Assembly: GCA_024500155.1 (NCBI GenBank)
Contig: CM044877.1
Location: 33,665,001-33,729,000 of the forward strand
DNA from: Chenopodium formosanum
Taxonomy: Eukaryota; Streptophyta; Magnoliopsida; Caryophyllales; Amaranthaceae
DNA length: 64,000 nucleotides
Direction of reading: 5' to 3'
The position numbers were made by a program, and so were the translations under genes. The notes beneath the pieces were generated by a model, which searched no databases, was not told where the DNA came from, and saw only the letters and a program-made list of their open reading frames with translations. This document shows, piece by piece, positions 45,930 to 58,604 of this stretch (its first letter is position 1; each line of letters begins with the position of its first letter).

Positions 45930-46500
45930 TGTAATACCCTAGAAATTCCTTTCTTTTAAAATACCTGTTTTGCCCTGTTTAAAACTTTAAATAGGAATAT
46001 CTAAGACATTACCACCACCGTGAAAACGGCTAAGACAACTATCAAAGACACATACAGCGGAAGACTAATTTCAAAACCATTCAAAACAAGTCGACTTGAA
46101 AAGTTAACTAACAAAAGTAAAGTCAAACCAAAGTCAAACGAAGTAAAATATAATCAACCTACAACTTGGAACCATCGTAGGCCCTTATTAAAACCAAACA
46201 AAGTCCAAAACTTTACGTTAGTCACACACATAATAATATCATAAGTAATCAAAGCATTAAACACATCATAAACTAACGAAAACTAGCATAAATCGCTCTT
46301 CACTCATGCCCCATCATGAATATGCTTCAATACCTGAAAAGCTTATCTCTACTTGTTTCCACTACTCTCCATTAAAAATGGGTCATTGTAGGGCCAAGGT
46401 AAAGACAAGGCCAATAAGCACACAAACACACAATCAGCAAAGCTGAGTACATAAGCGTATTTAAACACACTAACATGCTTTCATCTAGCAATACACACAG
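45930..46500. repeat. LTR-like sequence starting TGTAATACCC
   Basis: TGTAATACCCTAGAAATTCC is a common start of plant gypsy LTRs, and the following text, with GCGGAAGAC and short imperfect repeats, looks LTR-like. No partner or end was found, so this may be a solo LTR fragment. No coding region is supported. Confidence 0.35.
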
Positions 46501-46761
46501 TTACCTCAATGCACCTGTACACAAGCACACAACAATCAACAAAACTTTCTAAATAGTCATTAATAATTTATTTAGCATTGATTACGCATTGAACGGGTTT
46601 CCCAACCAACCTCCCCCAATAATTTGGAATTTTAAAACGGGAGCTAACCGTGCTAGCATCAAATAACCACTCGTAAGTGGTGGAATTCCTGCGCATAATA
46701 ATAAATAAAAGGAATATCGTTACTTTGACTTTTGTTTTCGAAACATAAGTTTCTCCAAACT

Positions 46762-46780
46762 CAGTCAAAGTGGGGGCTTC
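46762..46780 (+). promoter_or_regulatory. Polypurine tract of the third Tat-like family
   Basis: CAGTCAAAGTGGGGGCTTC directly precedes the LTR start TGTAGACACC. The minus-strand element at 61241 has the equivalent ACTCAGTCAAAGTGGGGTTC, so the tract is conserved. Confidence 0.7.
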
Positions 46781-48608
46781 TGTAGACACCCAAATGTGTC
46801 TCCCCAAAACCAAACCCGGTGATGAATACCTTTCACGTCATTTGATTATCGAACGAGGTGAAAGTGTGGAAAGTCTAATGATGAGGATGTTTTTATTAAA
46901 ATATTTCTCTTTTTTGTTTTCTAAAAATATTTCTTTTCTCACTCCTATTTATGAAAAATATCTAGTCCAATTTGGTTTGGTCCATAATAAAGGTCCAATA
47001 ATTGTGTAGTTGAAGTAGGCTCGAAAAGAGTTTTCCAATGATATATTATAGGCTCAATTCCGATGACTTGTGAGCAAGTTATGGATTAATTTAGATTAGG
47101 CCCAATGATTTTCAAAGGTGGTCCGATGATCAAGAGGAAGGCCTATTATTTTAAAAGAATGTTTTATTTAGAATAAAATATATTAAATCTGATTTCGAGA
47201 ACTGCTCGGACGCTTAATTACTTGCAACCGGTGTTGAAGGTAATTACGCGTGGGAAAGCGCGTTGACTTTTGGACCAACACGAGACGACAGAGTCGTCGC
47301 CAGGTGCTGACCTTCGTCGCCTGGCGACGAGCTCGTCGTTTGGCGCTGGATCCTGTCATTTGGGACGAGAGGAGTTTTATTTCGAATATGATTTTCTTTG
47401 ATCCCGTGCTATTTTTCTTATAAATAGGGGTCGTATCTCCCTGTTTTCAAATCATCTACATTCACAATCTACATCTTCTCTTTTCTCTCTAAAAGCTAGA
47501 AGCTTTCTCTCTCTCTTTTCTTTTTGTAAACCTTCCCTCTCTCAAAATTCCTCATACATTAGCTTTAGAAACACCTAGCCAAGTTCGAAGTTGCCTTCAC
47601 CCTTGACGTGAAAGGTTTGATATTTCTGAGGGTTTGGTTCCTAATCTCTTCTTAAATTATTTAGTTTAATTGTTTGATTTTTATTTTCCTTGAAGTTACT
47701 AACGCGTGTATTTTGTTATTAGAAAGAGATACGAGGCATCGAAGAAAGTACTTTAATTATTTAATTATTCTTTTGATATAGAAATCATGCTTAGATGGTT
47801 TTATTGGTTCCTAGTATCATGTTAGGATGTTCTATTGCTTCCTAGTATCATGCTTAGGGTAATAATTAAGTTTCTAATACCAAGTATGATTAAAAGAATG
47901 CTTCTTATTTATTTCTTAATATCATGTTAGTATCATGTTAGGGCTAAAGCTTTGATCTTTAATGTTTAGTGACATGCTAGGGTTTGTTATTAATCTTGTT
48001 AGTATCATGCCTAAGATCTTGCTATTAATATTATGATTGTTATCATGAATATGATTATAATTATTATGATGATTATTGTTATCATGTTGCTTGATATTTA
48101 TATTTATTGTTATTGCTTGATCACACCTGTTATGCATGCTCAAAGGGAATTTGTACTTGTAATCACGCTTAATAAGATGATTAAAAATCTTGTTTAGGGT
48201 TAATATGATTATAATTCAAGTGATCGCCAATAATAGATTTATTTGTGCATTAATATTCAACCAACATAGATAAACAGGTTTAGAGTTAACCAATTAATTG
48301 TATGTAAGCTAGAAAGCGCACATGAATACGAGAAGAATAAAGTAGAGGCCTATTTTTAGGGCAGGTTTTCTCTTTTAGATTGGATTTGTACCTTCAACCA
48401 CAAACACTAGTCATGGTTCCAGACCTATTGGAGTTGACGATCTCATGGATCGTTAAGGGGTGTAACCTTCACCCATTGAACGATTTACAAGTTCCTAAAA
48501 CTTGTTGGCGACTCTTTTGCTCTAGCTTCCTTCCCTTTGGACGCCACCATGCTAAAGTGTGTATCACAGTGGGGCTCAAGTGTGCGATGGCTTGAAATAT
48601 TCCCTACA
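46781..48608 (+). repeat. 3' LTR (A) of the third Tat-like family
   Basis: It opens TGTAGACACCCAAATGTGTC and ends ATTCCCTACA. The TATA box TATAAATA is at 47419-47426, with GTCGTCGCC-type palindromes 80-150 bp upstream. R-U5 has several diverged copies of a 'tagtatcatgttagg' word (47815-48010). A related LTR in the opposite direction is at 58609-61240. Confidence 0.8.
47280..47350. repeat. TCGTCGCC / GGCGACGA palindromic repeats
   Basis: GAGTCGTCGCCAGG, TTCGTCGCCTGGCGACGA and GAGCTCGTCGTTTGGCGC lie in 70 bp and pair with each other. The block is upstream of the TATA box of LTR A. Confidence 0.8.
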
Positions 48609-49611
48609 CAAACAAAATCACAAAACAAAAATAAATACTAGTATAGTCGCACAAAATAAAATCACATTCGATATTAGTATACTCACAAAACAGTTCCAAA
48701 CAATCCCAAGCTAAAGGAGAATAAAAAAAATCCCAAAGCATTCATATTAGCCATCAACCAGACAATAATTGTTCATATGAATAAAAATATATATGAATAA
48801 AAATCCCAACAGTTTTTCCCCACTTCATACTATGATTAATCATACTTGACTAGAAATCAAGATGTAGCATACAAAAGAACTCATGTTGGACCTGCCTCTT
48901 ATACTAGATAATGACTGAAAATTGTCACAATTCATGCACTAGGTATTTTGTAAGAAATTTGGTTGACTTCCAATCATAGACTTAGGTTTTATCAATGAGG
49001 TGATAGTGATGACGTAAATATGGGTTTGTAACCCAACCAAATCAAAAGCAGTAAAAATCAAGAAATCTTTACAAGGTAGAGATACAGTCATTGCACTAAT
49101 TCAAACTAGGCATCTCCAAGAAGGAACAGAAAAGCACTCAGAGAAGATGCAAATTATATCAATCAAAAGATTGGCCATTATATTATAATTCTATGATTGA
49201 TCTTGTCTCTTTGATCATGGATGTCTAAAAGTAAGGTATCATTAATTATATATGAAAATAGAACATTGTAAAGGAAACTTAATATGTGAAAAAAGAACTA
49301 GGCAAGGGCTTATGCAAAAACAAGCATCATACTCTGTATAAGCCTTAAATTATGTTATTGTTTGAATACAAATAAAAAGCAAGAAACAAGCATCATACTC
49401 TGTATAAGAAAAAAAAAAAAGTGAAAGCTAGAATTTCATTTTTTTTTTTAAAAAAAAAAAAAAAACTAGGCCAAATTAAAGTCTAGCTTGAAAACAACAT
49501 ATGTAAAGCAAAGATCTAGTCTAAGTTATCATTAGGCTTGGACGTTGAAACTTACTTGCTTATCGTATCAAAGCAAATTCATACAGTAATGATACACTAC
49601 ACAAGTACTAA
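48609..49611. other. Unassigned AT-rich sequence left of the Harbinger element
   Basis: No gene or clear repeat was recognised. A short direct repeat, ACAAGCATCATACTCTGTATAAG, occurs at about 49320 and 49387. Together with 54956-56528 it may belong to one older element split by the Harbinger insertion. Confidence 0.4.
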
Positions 49612-50336
49612 GAGCTTGTTTGGTTGCAATGGGAAGTTATTTCCTAAAGGAATTTGTAATACATGGGAATTTAATTACTACATGAAATTCCTAGGAATTG
49701 GCTTAAAGTTGTTTGGTTGATACTTGGGAATTTTAACTTCCTAGGATTTTACTTCCCCTATCTTGTTTGGTTCACTTGCTACATTTCCCATGTATTTTAA
49801 CAAACTTAACTACCTTTTATCATTCATTCATGGCAACTTCTCCTATCTTGTTTGGGAAATTTTTTTTATTTTTTTTTAATTCATGGCAGCTTCATGCTCC
49901 ACTGATCTAATCCACTATATCAAAACTCAATCATATGGAAACTAAATGCTCCACTAGTCCACATAAGCGTAAAAATAAACATCACTTTTCAACCTAAATA
50001 TCAAATTAAAAAGATGAGTCATGAAGTATTGTTTCTTCCTTCCCTTACAAAAGATACATTATACTTTACAAAAGAGTTAACCTGATGAAAGCCATAAAAT
50101 GTCAGGTTACGAGCATTACAAAAAATTTACATTTAATCTTGCTATTTTAAATCATAGTAAGCTGCACAAAATATTATAATCGGCATAGCAGCAATAGTAA
50201 ATTAGCCGACACATATATTGGTGTCGTATAGTACTGTATCATCACAAAAAGTAACAATAATAGTCCTGCTAATTAAGAGAGCTCATATGATCCTTTTAGG
50301 TAGTCTCTTCTTCATGGTATACTTTTAAAAATTCTT

Positions 50337-51370
50337 TTAATTGGGAATCAACAAACCTTGGACATAAGCATATTTGTAGTCGTCTGGAAGGTTGAAAAAG
50401 AAATCGACTTCAAGAGGATTAAGAACAATCTTCTTTGAGACCGTAAGAACCTCATTTGGAGATAATCCCTCCATTTTCATGATTTCACTTGTCACTTTCA
50501 TTCTTCTCTCTGCAGAATTAGACTCATGTTGAAAACAACTAGCAAGACGACCAATATGTTCACTTGCACCTTCCATCACGTCACCAATTTTTGCAAGCTT
50601 GGTCGAAAAGTCTTTTAAGGCTTCAATGGTTTCTGTCCTTGCTCTCTTTGTCTTGGTAGTAGATCGTGTTGCTAATGGTGGAGGTCCAATAGGACTGCAT
50701 TCAGAAGTTGGACTAGGTTCCTCTTCATTACAGTGGACTTCTTGTTCTTCTCCACCTCTCTCTTCTTGCTCCATCTCCTCAAGCACATCAAACACACTTT
50801 TAGCTTCATTTTCCACTACTCTGTCTTTGCCAAAAATCTTTCCTAGATCATCATAAAATGGAAAAGGTTTGTTCTGTAACCCTGCAGCATTCTTATGGCT
50901 CTGCCAAGAAGAATGATAAAACAAAGTTCATTCATCAAGTTATTTTTTTAAAGAATTAGACAAACAATATAGGATATTAGTTCTAATACTACCTTAATCC
51001 ATTCATCCCAAACAGTTTGCGGGCATGTGACAAACTTTCCCTCATCATTCCACCCAAATCCACTTGCACTAGGGCTAAGCATTTCAGTAATAGCATCGTA
51101 TTGCTTTCTCAAAAGCTTAACTCGAGACTCAATATGAGGCTTAGCTTTTTTTTCACAACCAAGGAGTTTTCCTTTCATAAGAGCTTCAAGCTTAGCATAA
51201 GCACCATTTTTAAATTGGCCGTTGTCAGTTTTCCATCCACCAAGATCGACTAGATCATTCAGGGCATTAACAAGTGCACGATCCTCATGTAATGACCATC
51301 TTGATAGGTTTCTGGTAGAGTTGCTTCCAGAACTGTGCTTGAAGCTCCCTTGACCAGTACACTGACTCAT
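50337..51370 (-). CDS. Myb/SANT-like DNA-binding protein of the Harbinger element
   Basis: Exon 1 (51370-50993) starts MSQCTGQGSF; an ATG at 51400 is an alternative. It carries the Myb/SANT-like domain with WSLHEDRALVNALNDLVD, KLEALMKGKLLGC and GFGWNDEGKFV. The donor AAG|GTAGTA and acceptor GGCAG|AGCC remove a 92-base intron (50992-50901). Exon 2 continues with NKPFPFYDDLGKIFGKDR, then an acidic linker and a helical tail ending LLIPN with a stop at 50337. No break is seen. In PIF/Harbinger elements this second protein binds the ends and brings the transposase into the nucleus. Confidence 0.75.
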
Positions 51371-51525
51371 TTGAAAGCATGTACTCTGTCCAGCACACAT
51401 ATTATAGGAGACATACAAAATATTTGTGATCTTTAAGTATATAATAAGTAATGACATCTATAACTTCATAGTTAGCAAGTATGCAAAACTCATTCAAAAT
51501 AATAAACATCATAAAAACAACAACA

Positions 51526-51604
<79 letters not shown>
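51526..51604. repeat. (TA)n microsatellite
   Basis: About 39 TA repeats run without interruption between the two Harbinger genes. The Ile/Tyr open frames on both strands are artefacts. Confidence 0.97.
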
Positions 51605-51607
<3 letters not shown>

Positions 51608-51744
51608 CATCAAAATTGTTCACAAAATTGACCATGCTCTCGTATGATCATGTCATGGTACAACTAATAATAATAGTATTCTTACAAAAAAAAATTCGTA
51701 ATACAAGTTGTACGAGGGTAGATTATTAAAGTCAAAACAACAAC

Positions 51745-53131
51745 TTAATCAGCCCTAGATTGCAACCAAGAGGCATACATCTCAGTTGCTAGGTCATGTC
51801 TAAAAGAATACCATGTTGTGCTAGTCTCCATAACCTCAATACTTTCACCAGCATCTTCTTGCATATAATTTTCAATCAAATGCTCCATAGGATCGACATT
51901 CATATAGGTTCGAATGAAGTTATGTACCAAAGCACAACCCAAAATAATCCTACATACGACCTTACGACGATACCAAGTTGTGTTTCGTAGAATACCCCAC
52001 CTCATTTTCAGCAATCCAAAACATCTTTCTATGACATTTCTTGCTTGAGAATGCTTCATGTTAAAATACTCTTCAGCACATAGTGGTTGAGCACCATTTT
52101 TCCAAACACTCAAATGATATCTTTGACCCCTAAATAGTGTTAAAAATCCTTCATAGTTCATATATCCAACATCACATAAGTAGTAGTTACCTAGGGGAAA
52201 AAAAAAGGCCTTTAATCCATTTAGTCTTCAACATATCTTTATATTTAATTTACTAATTAATGAAAAATTATATGTTCTCATTACCTTGAGGGACTCTTAA
52301 TGGATTTTTTCGAGAAAGTGCATCACGAAGAACTCTATTGTCATGTGCTGATCCCACCCAGGTAACACATACACAAATTTCATATCTCGTGTACACACAC
52401 CTAGGACATTAGTAGAAATCTCTCCTTTTCTATTTCTGAATCTAACTTTATCTTTGTCTCCAACACGAACATTGATATGTGTCCCATCCAAAGCACCTAA
52501 ACAATTCTACAATAATTTTTCACTTATTAATTTAGTTTACATATGTGTATGCACTTGTTAAAAAAATTACTATAAGCTGCGTGCAACTTACCTTGAACCA
52601 TTTCCACCTGTCATCTTGGCAATTTTCAGTCACTGGCTCTGGTTTTTTTAATAGAATATGGTGACATCTAAGAAGAGCTTGTAAAACTAAGTTGAAGTGC
52701 CTTGAAATTGTCTCCCCACTCCTTCTAAAGTATAATTGAGTTCTTCGATTTTTGGTATCATGAAAAAGTGTAAAAAGGAATAAAGCAACTACTTCTTCCA
52801 AACTTGAATTCCTATTTCCTTGCAATTTACCAACATCCTTAAGCATCTCACAGAACTTATAAAAGCAAGCTCTATCCATTCTAAGGTTATCCAAACATGC
52901 TACATCACTCCCTTGGATCATTGGTCTAATATTTAAAATCCTAGCTTAAACCCTTTCCTCCATAGAATTATCAAGTATGTAGGTTATGGGCGTTGGAATT
53001 TTGACGTTCAAAATAGTAAGATGATACACAAGATCAACCATTATTTTCATTAACATGATCATCAATTGCCTATAAATGACAATACATGTTGTTGCAATCT
53101 TCTTCTGTTTACTTAAAGGCATACGATCCAT
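51745..53131 (-). pseudogene. PIF/Harbinger transposase (DDE_4 type), nearly intact
   Basis: The start MDRMPLSKQKK is at 53131. A TAA at 52946-52948 breaks the first exon. The helix-turn-helix part has LRMDRACFYKFCEML and RRSGETISRHFN, ending at donor FK|GTAAGT (52592). Exon 2 (52506-52285) carries the first Asp in GALDGTHINV; a frameshift near 52361 follows LPGW. Exon 3 (52190-51745) has the second Asp in YYLCDVGYMN and Glu in ARNVIERCFGLLKMRW. All three catalytic residues are present. Introns are 52591-52507 and 52284-52191. The protein should cut the element at TAA sites, but the stop and the frameshift disable it. Confidence 0.82.
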
Positions 53132-53191
53132 AGCTGAGTAACAAATAAATATTAGTCTTAGTTGCATAAGAGTAATTTTAAAAAGAATCAA

Positions 53192-54952
53192 AGGAAGGTT
53201 GTATTAAATATCTAAACTTAATCGTACCTAGAAAATATATACGAGTATATGAAAGACAAAGATATAATGGCATATTGTACATCTTATCTATAACAAAATT
53301 CAAAAATAATGAGAGGAGTTGCTGATTATTGACAAATATATATAAACAGTGCTCTTCATAAGCTTATATCACCAAATGTATACTAATTCTACTTCACAAT
53401 TTACAATGAAATAAAATAGAAAGTTGAAAAACTATATTCATTCACATAAAGAGCTCCTTAAAATGAACAATATTCCAGATGCATTTGATTGGAAATATGT
53501 AAAAATCATTAACAAAAATGAAATAAGCACAAATGAAATACACTATAGGATTCAATCATCAAGTTTAGATGTGTAGTATGAAGTAACAATTGTAAAATCA
53601 AGCAATAACCTCACAAATAACAATATACCAATATCTTCGTATTATACTCTTAAGATATGCTCTAGTAGTCAAATATTTACTCCTAAATCCATGCCTTAAT
53701 ATATATCCTTACATTTTTTTACGCAAACAAAGAATGTATATACTCCTTGGAGGGGCCCAAGTTCAAGCATACACCAAATTCATATATATCTAAAGCTGGC
53801 TATTTAATATCCTTAGCAATAAAGAATCATGGTGAAATTGTGATTAATCATAGTGAAATACAAATAATTTGAGCCAAAGTATCTCCAGAATCATGGACTC
53901 ATGATTAATACCCCCAAAACAAATTTAAGCCCTTTGTTCATCAATTATACTACATGCTAATCAAAAAGTTAAACCCCAATTCCATCCAACTATATATGAA
54001 ATTTAACAAAATTGAACCCACAGATAATTAAAGAAGCAAGATCCAGAAGATTACAGAAACCAAAATTTGAACCCAGAAGAAGATTCTAGAAACCAAAATT
54101 TGAACCCAAACGTTTTTATTTTTTTTTACTAGAAACAACATTATCTTAGTGATTATGCAAAATCATACAGAAAATTGCAAAAAAATAATTCCTTCTGCTC
54201 TATCCATGCTATGGTCTCCATCCCAATTCAGAAATATTCTATTCTTACCAGAATTAATCTAAAAGATAAATTAAAGGGGTAAGTTAAAAACCTAGGTTAT
54301 CAAATTGGAATAATTTTTCTATCAATTCAAGAACCCCATAATTTATATTACTTATTTTACTTACATGCACCAAGATTTCCGGAGAAATAATGAAAGCAAA
54401 ATTCAACCCTTGCTAAACCAATTTAGACAAGCCTCCATATCAAATCCTTTACACAAGTTTAGAAAAATTAAATTGTAGATATACTAGTTCTTACAAATCA
54501 AATTGATAAAAAAATCAAGGAAGAAGAAAAAATTACATACCTATAATTTGGTCCTCTGGTTGATTATGGAAGAAAATAGATGGAGAGATATGAGAGATTG
54601 AGAGATAATAGTCACAACACCCAAAAAGCCTACAACTTGAAAAGTAAAGGAATTTGGAGAGAGAAACAAAAGCTACAGGAAAAGGAGGGAAATGAAAAAA
54701 AAAAAAAGCAGCGCCATTTTAATTATTTCAGGGCTAAAACTGTAAATTCACTCAAAATATTCATGTGGGAAGTGTAATTGACCAAGGGGGTACAAGGTGA
54801 TAAATTTCCTGTACCGTACAACTATTTTGATTTCCCAAGGAAATGCCATTGCCTACATTTTACAAATTACAAGGCAACCAAACAACCCATGAAAATTAAA
54901 ATTCATGGGAATTTTCATTGCCCATGGGAATTTGTTGTAACCAAACAAGCTC
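53192..54952 (-). other. Harbinger 5' region
   Basis: AT-rich sequence upstream of the transposase start on the minus strand, probably promoter and leader introns. No coding region is supported. The terminal 120 bases hold CATGGGAATT words facing similar words at the left end. Confidence 0.5.
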
Positions 54953-54955
54953 TAA

Positions 54956-56528
54956 GCATCAGCAAGCTGCAGACTAACCAAATTTGGTCTGTAGGAGAGG
55001 GTTTACAAAGATCCTACATTAGATACGAACGAGTTTCGAGTTCAAGAAAAGAGCATATAAAAAAGTTGAAATCATACAGGCATACTGAAATGAAACATTG
55101 CATATTGTTTATCGAGGACGATTATTTAAAAAATGAACACATGAAGTGAAGCACATACTAAATTTGGCCTAATGCATACTGTCCCTCTGATGGAGAATAA
55201 GATAGGAGAAAGTTTGGATACATTTGTTTATACCCCTCTCCTCCTCCTCTAGCTTATTTATTTCTAGCTAAAATTGAACCAGACTGCCAGGCGAGAACAA
55301 TAACGTAACATGCAGTAATATTCTCTAATTAAGGGCATACTTGGATCAAGGGTGAAGCAAAGAGGGGATAATAACAAATGAATATAAAAAGTGGTAAGTG
55401 GTGATGATTAAGGAGGGATATATGGAGATATCAGATCACTACCCTTCGAACGGGTGTTAGTTCAGCACCAGCCACCTAGTGTAAAAATTGTTCCTTGCTT
55501 TCAGCTAAAAATTGTTCCTTACTTTTTATTTGTATTCAAAAAGCAGTTAAAATTCCCATTTCATTAAAAACACTTATTATGAACAAAACCCAAAAAATAT
55601 TTCCAAATCCTACCATCAAACAAAAGTAATGTATCCCAAAATTAGCAATTAAATTTTTTACGAAAATTGATAAAAAGAATTACGTAATCTAGCAAAAAAA
55701 AAAAAAGAAATACTAGAATGAAAGATTTGAGATTAAGCTAAGAACTACACTTAAATAAATTAGTAACGAATAGATCTACCGACCTTGTTAACAAAAATCC
55801 CAATATAACATGCAAATTGAGCTCCAAATGGTATGAATTAATGATTCAGAAATTGGGTTTTTTTTTCTTCTTCGAATTTGCTGAAAAGCCAGGAAATCTC
55901 GGTTAGTGTCGTCGCCATCCTCACAACAACCACTAATTTGATCTAAGAAAATTTGGAACCCTAGATTATAAATTAATACAGTTAGTTTCCACAACAAATT
56001 AATTAAAATTAAAAATTAAACAAGAACATTTATTCACCTGGCCGCCGGAAATAACCCCAAACTTCCACCGGAGTTGCGAGGGGAAAGGGACGGAGGAAGG
56101 AGGAAGCTTGCGAGGGAAAGACGAACGACCGACGATGCTTGAGTAACGAACCCTGACTTCAATGGAGAGACAACAGATCTACGCTTCAATGGAGAAAGAA
56201 GGGAGTTCGAAGGAGAAGAAGGGAATGGAGAGGGAGAAGAAAGGGCCTTAAGGTTTGGGTTGAGGAGAGAGGGAGAGAGGATGAGATCGAGACATATGAG
56301 GAGAGAGAAAGAATGTGAAAAAAGAAAGGAAAGATAATGAATATGGGAATTAAAGGGCCGGTTTTTTAATGCCACCGGTTTGAACCGGTGCCCTTTAAGG
56401 ACTTTGGCACCGGTTTAGTTTGAACCGGTGTTATTTCGATTACACTAAATCCCGCCTTGTATTTTTCCCACTGGTTTTTAAAAGCCGATGGCCATTACTC
56501 GGCGCCCTATTGATATTTTCTACTAGTG
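54956..56528 (-). mobile_element. 5' end of a minus-strand CACTA-like element
   Basis: The right end reads TTTTCTACTAGTG, complement of CACTAGTAGAAAA. Next to it, 56355-56440, GCACCGGTTTGAACCGGTGCC-type palindromes recur, as in CACTA subterminal regions. A GC-rich leader with a short open frame (56034-56375) lies inside and may be a first exon or untranslated leader. No transposase is visible, so only one end is present. Confidence 0.5.
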
Positions 56529-57700
56529 ATTGCACTTAATTGAAGGAGGGGTTTGAGTCTAACAAATTTGGATTGTTCAAATTTGACTCTAATGGATTTA
56601 CCCTAGTGAAAACATCTGTATCTAAGCAAAGGAAAGAGAAACATGGGCATGAGGGTTTATTGAGATAAGGCTGGATCATCTTACCTAATTCATCGTAGTT
56701 ATTAATAATGGGGTGGGCCTCCTTTTCTTCAGGGTCAGTCAAGGTTGAATCTTAGGCTACAAAAATTCTTCCTGTGTAGATAGACCAAGGTCAAACAACG
56801 CTCGCTTTTGTAATCTTAAAGAAGGAGAATCATAAATTGGACCTAAGAAGGCCCAAGTGGGAAAATCCAAGATAAAAGGGTCAACTTTTCGTAAGTTAGG
56901 GATGGAAATTCTGTTTGTTGGACTAAAATTAATGGGCGAAGGTGCTTAAGAGTGGGTAGAAGTTTGAGGAGACCCAAATAGAAGAAGGTCAAACAAGGAT
57001 TGATGATTCTCCATGTGGGAAAGCAACGTACAACTCAAAATGTGTTTAGATAAAATTGGATAAAGATAGGGGGCGTTTGAAAGCAAGTTGGGACAGGAAA
57101 GGGAAAGAAAACGAGTGTTAAATAATAAATAATTTTAGAGTAGTGCTGGGTGTTTGAAAGCAATTAAATTAAGAGAAAATAAGAGCACTAGAATGTAAAA
57201 TCCCGAATTTTAGAAAAATAATTTGGGAATTTCTATTTGATTTAGAGCCAAAATGAATTTTAAATTTTGGCACCAAATATAAGTATTTACTCATTTGAAT
57301 AAAATTAATTATTTTTAGATTTCTAAATTAATAATATTGGTTTAATTATCTTTTAAAGGTCGGTCCATATTTTATTCGATATGTATTAGCAATTTCAAGA
57401 GTTTTAAAGATAATACCTAATATACATTATGATTTACAATTAATTTTAGTTTTTATATTATTTAAAATATTTATTTTTGTATAATAACTTGCTTTAGTTT
57501 TCAAATTCAATTATTTTATTTATGATTCTCTTTTTTTTAAAAAAAAAAAAATTGTGAAACGTGAAGCTGGCCATGGTTTTAAGAGTGATTTTATCACTTT
57601 ACTTTGTTAATAATTATATTTAAACTTAACCTCTAATTTTCTTCCAAAAACTTTTGCATGCCCCCGGTTTACAATAATTTTATTGTACGTCGAACAATTT
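56529..57700. other. Unassigned sequence
   Basis: No gene or element end was recognised. Positions 56540-57060 have a text-like, low-repeat character with short open frames on the minus strand, none supported. 57180-57560 is AT-rich. Confidence 0.4.
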
Positions 57701-57702
57701 GC

Positions 57703-57915
57703 GGATAGTGACCCTTTTTTCTTACAAAAGTGACCCTTCTTTCACAAAAATAACCCTTTTTTGCACAAAAGTGACCCCTTTTTTCACAAAAGTGATCTTT
57801 TTCACAAAAATAACCCTTTTTTGCAAGAGTGGTACTTTTTTTTTCACAATAGTGACCCTTTTTATCACAAAAGTGACCCTTTTTTCACAAAAGTGACCCA
57901 TATTTTACAAAAATG
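57703..57915. repeat. Minisatellite CACAAAAGTGACCCTTTTTT
   Basis: A unit of about 20-22 bases, CACAAAAGTGACCCTTTTTT, is repeated about ten times with variants (AAATAACCC, AGTGGTACT, AATAGTGACCC). The open frames with repeated 'KSDPFF' patterns follow from this. Confidence 0.9.
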
Positions 57916-58568
57916 CACTACTGTCCGCCAATCTTCAAAAAAAAAAATTTAGGTCACAAAATTCAGAAAATATGCCTTCAATTTTTTCATTTGAACTAGT
58001 AGTAGGAGGAGCAATTGTCTCCTTCTTTGAAAGCTTAACATTCGACATTATATTCGAAAACTAAAATCAAAATAGAATTAACATGAACATACCTTAAAAT
58101 AACCAAAAAATACAAAAAAAATATGAACATACATACCTCAATATTGGATGTAAAAGAAGAATTAACAAAAGAAACTACATAATTAAGTTGAAAACCAAAA
58201 TTAGATAGAAAACCGAGAGTGAAATTGAAGAACAAAGGTGATAGAAACTAGAAAGAGGGGTAAAGAAGATGAAAGAGAAAAAGAAGAGCAGAGGAAAGAG
58301 AAGAAACAGAAATAAAAGAAAATAAAGCAGGAGAGAGAAAACATGAGAGTGGTAACAAATTTTAAATTTTACACGTGTAGATTGGGCCATAACCACCGCC
58401 ATTCAATAACTTATTGTAAACCCGTTTTTTTTTTAACTTTTGTGATTTTCTTCTTCATTATCTCATTTTTGTTCCTATCTTCCTTCTCCCAACCATATGT
58501 GTATCCATTTAAATTTTTTTATCTTTTAACCCAACTACTAATCTAGACTTAATTTGATTCAAGTACCT
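57916..58568. other. Unassigned AT-rich stretch
   Basis: A purine-rich tract lies at 58230-58340. No gene or element end was recognised. Confidence 0.4.
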
Positions 58569-58604
58569 TAATGTAGGCGTCGTTTGAAGTGCGCCTACGT
58601 TAAA
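58569..58604. repeat. Imperfect palindrome at the LTR edge
   Basis: TTAATGTAGGCG faces CGCCTACGTTAA across TCGTTTGAAGTG. It touches the outer edge of LTR B and may be an end of another element or a MITE remnant. Confidence 0.6.

Larger units (their letters stand above)
49612..54952 (-). mobile_element. PIF/Harbinger DNA transposon
   Basis: The left end reads GAGCTTGTTTGGTTGCAATGGG and the right end is the reverse complement of GAGCTTGTTTGGTTACAAC. Both sides carry TAA (49609-49611 and 54953-54955), the TWA duplication normal for this superfamily. The element holds both expected genes on the minus strand: a DDE transposase and a Myb/SANT-like protein. The ends also share GGAATTT and CCCATGGG words. 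It is one of the best preserved elements here. Confidence 0.92.

Noticed and set aside
51402..51729. Ile/Tyr-rich reading frames on both strands
   Set aside because: They are translations of the TA microsatellite.
44447..56528. One CACTA element spanning both ends
   Set aside because: Terminal and subterminal motifs differ (CACTAATGG with GTAACGGGC against CACTAGTAG with ACCGGTT), so they are two families.
57703..57915. CRISPR-like array
   Set aside because: Units are directly adjacent without unique spacers, and the DNA is plant nuclear.
57699..57952. Small proteins with repeated SDPFF units
   Set aside because: They follow from the 20-22 bp minisatellite.
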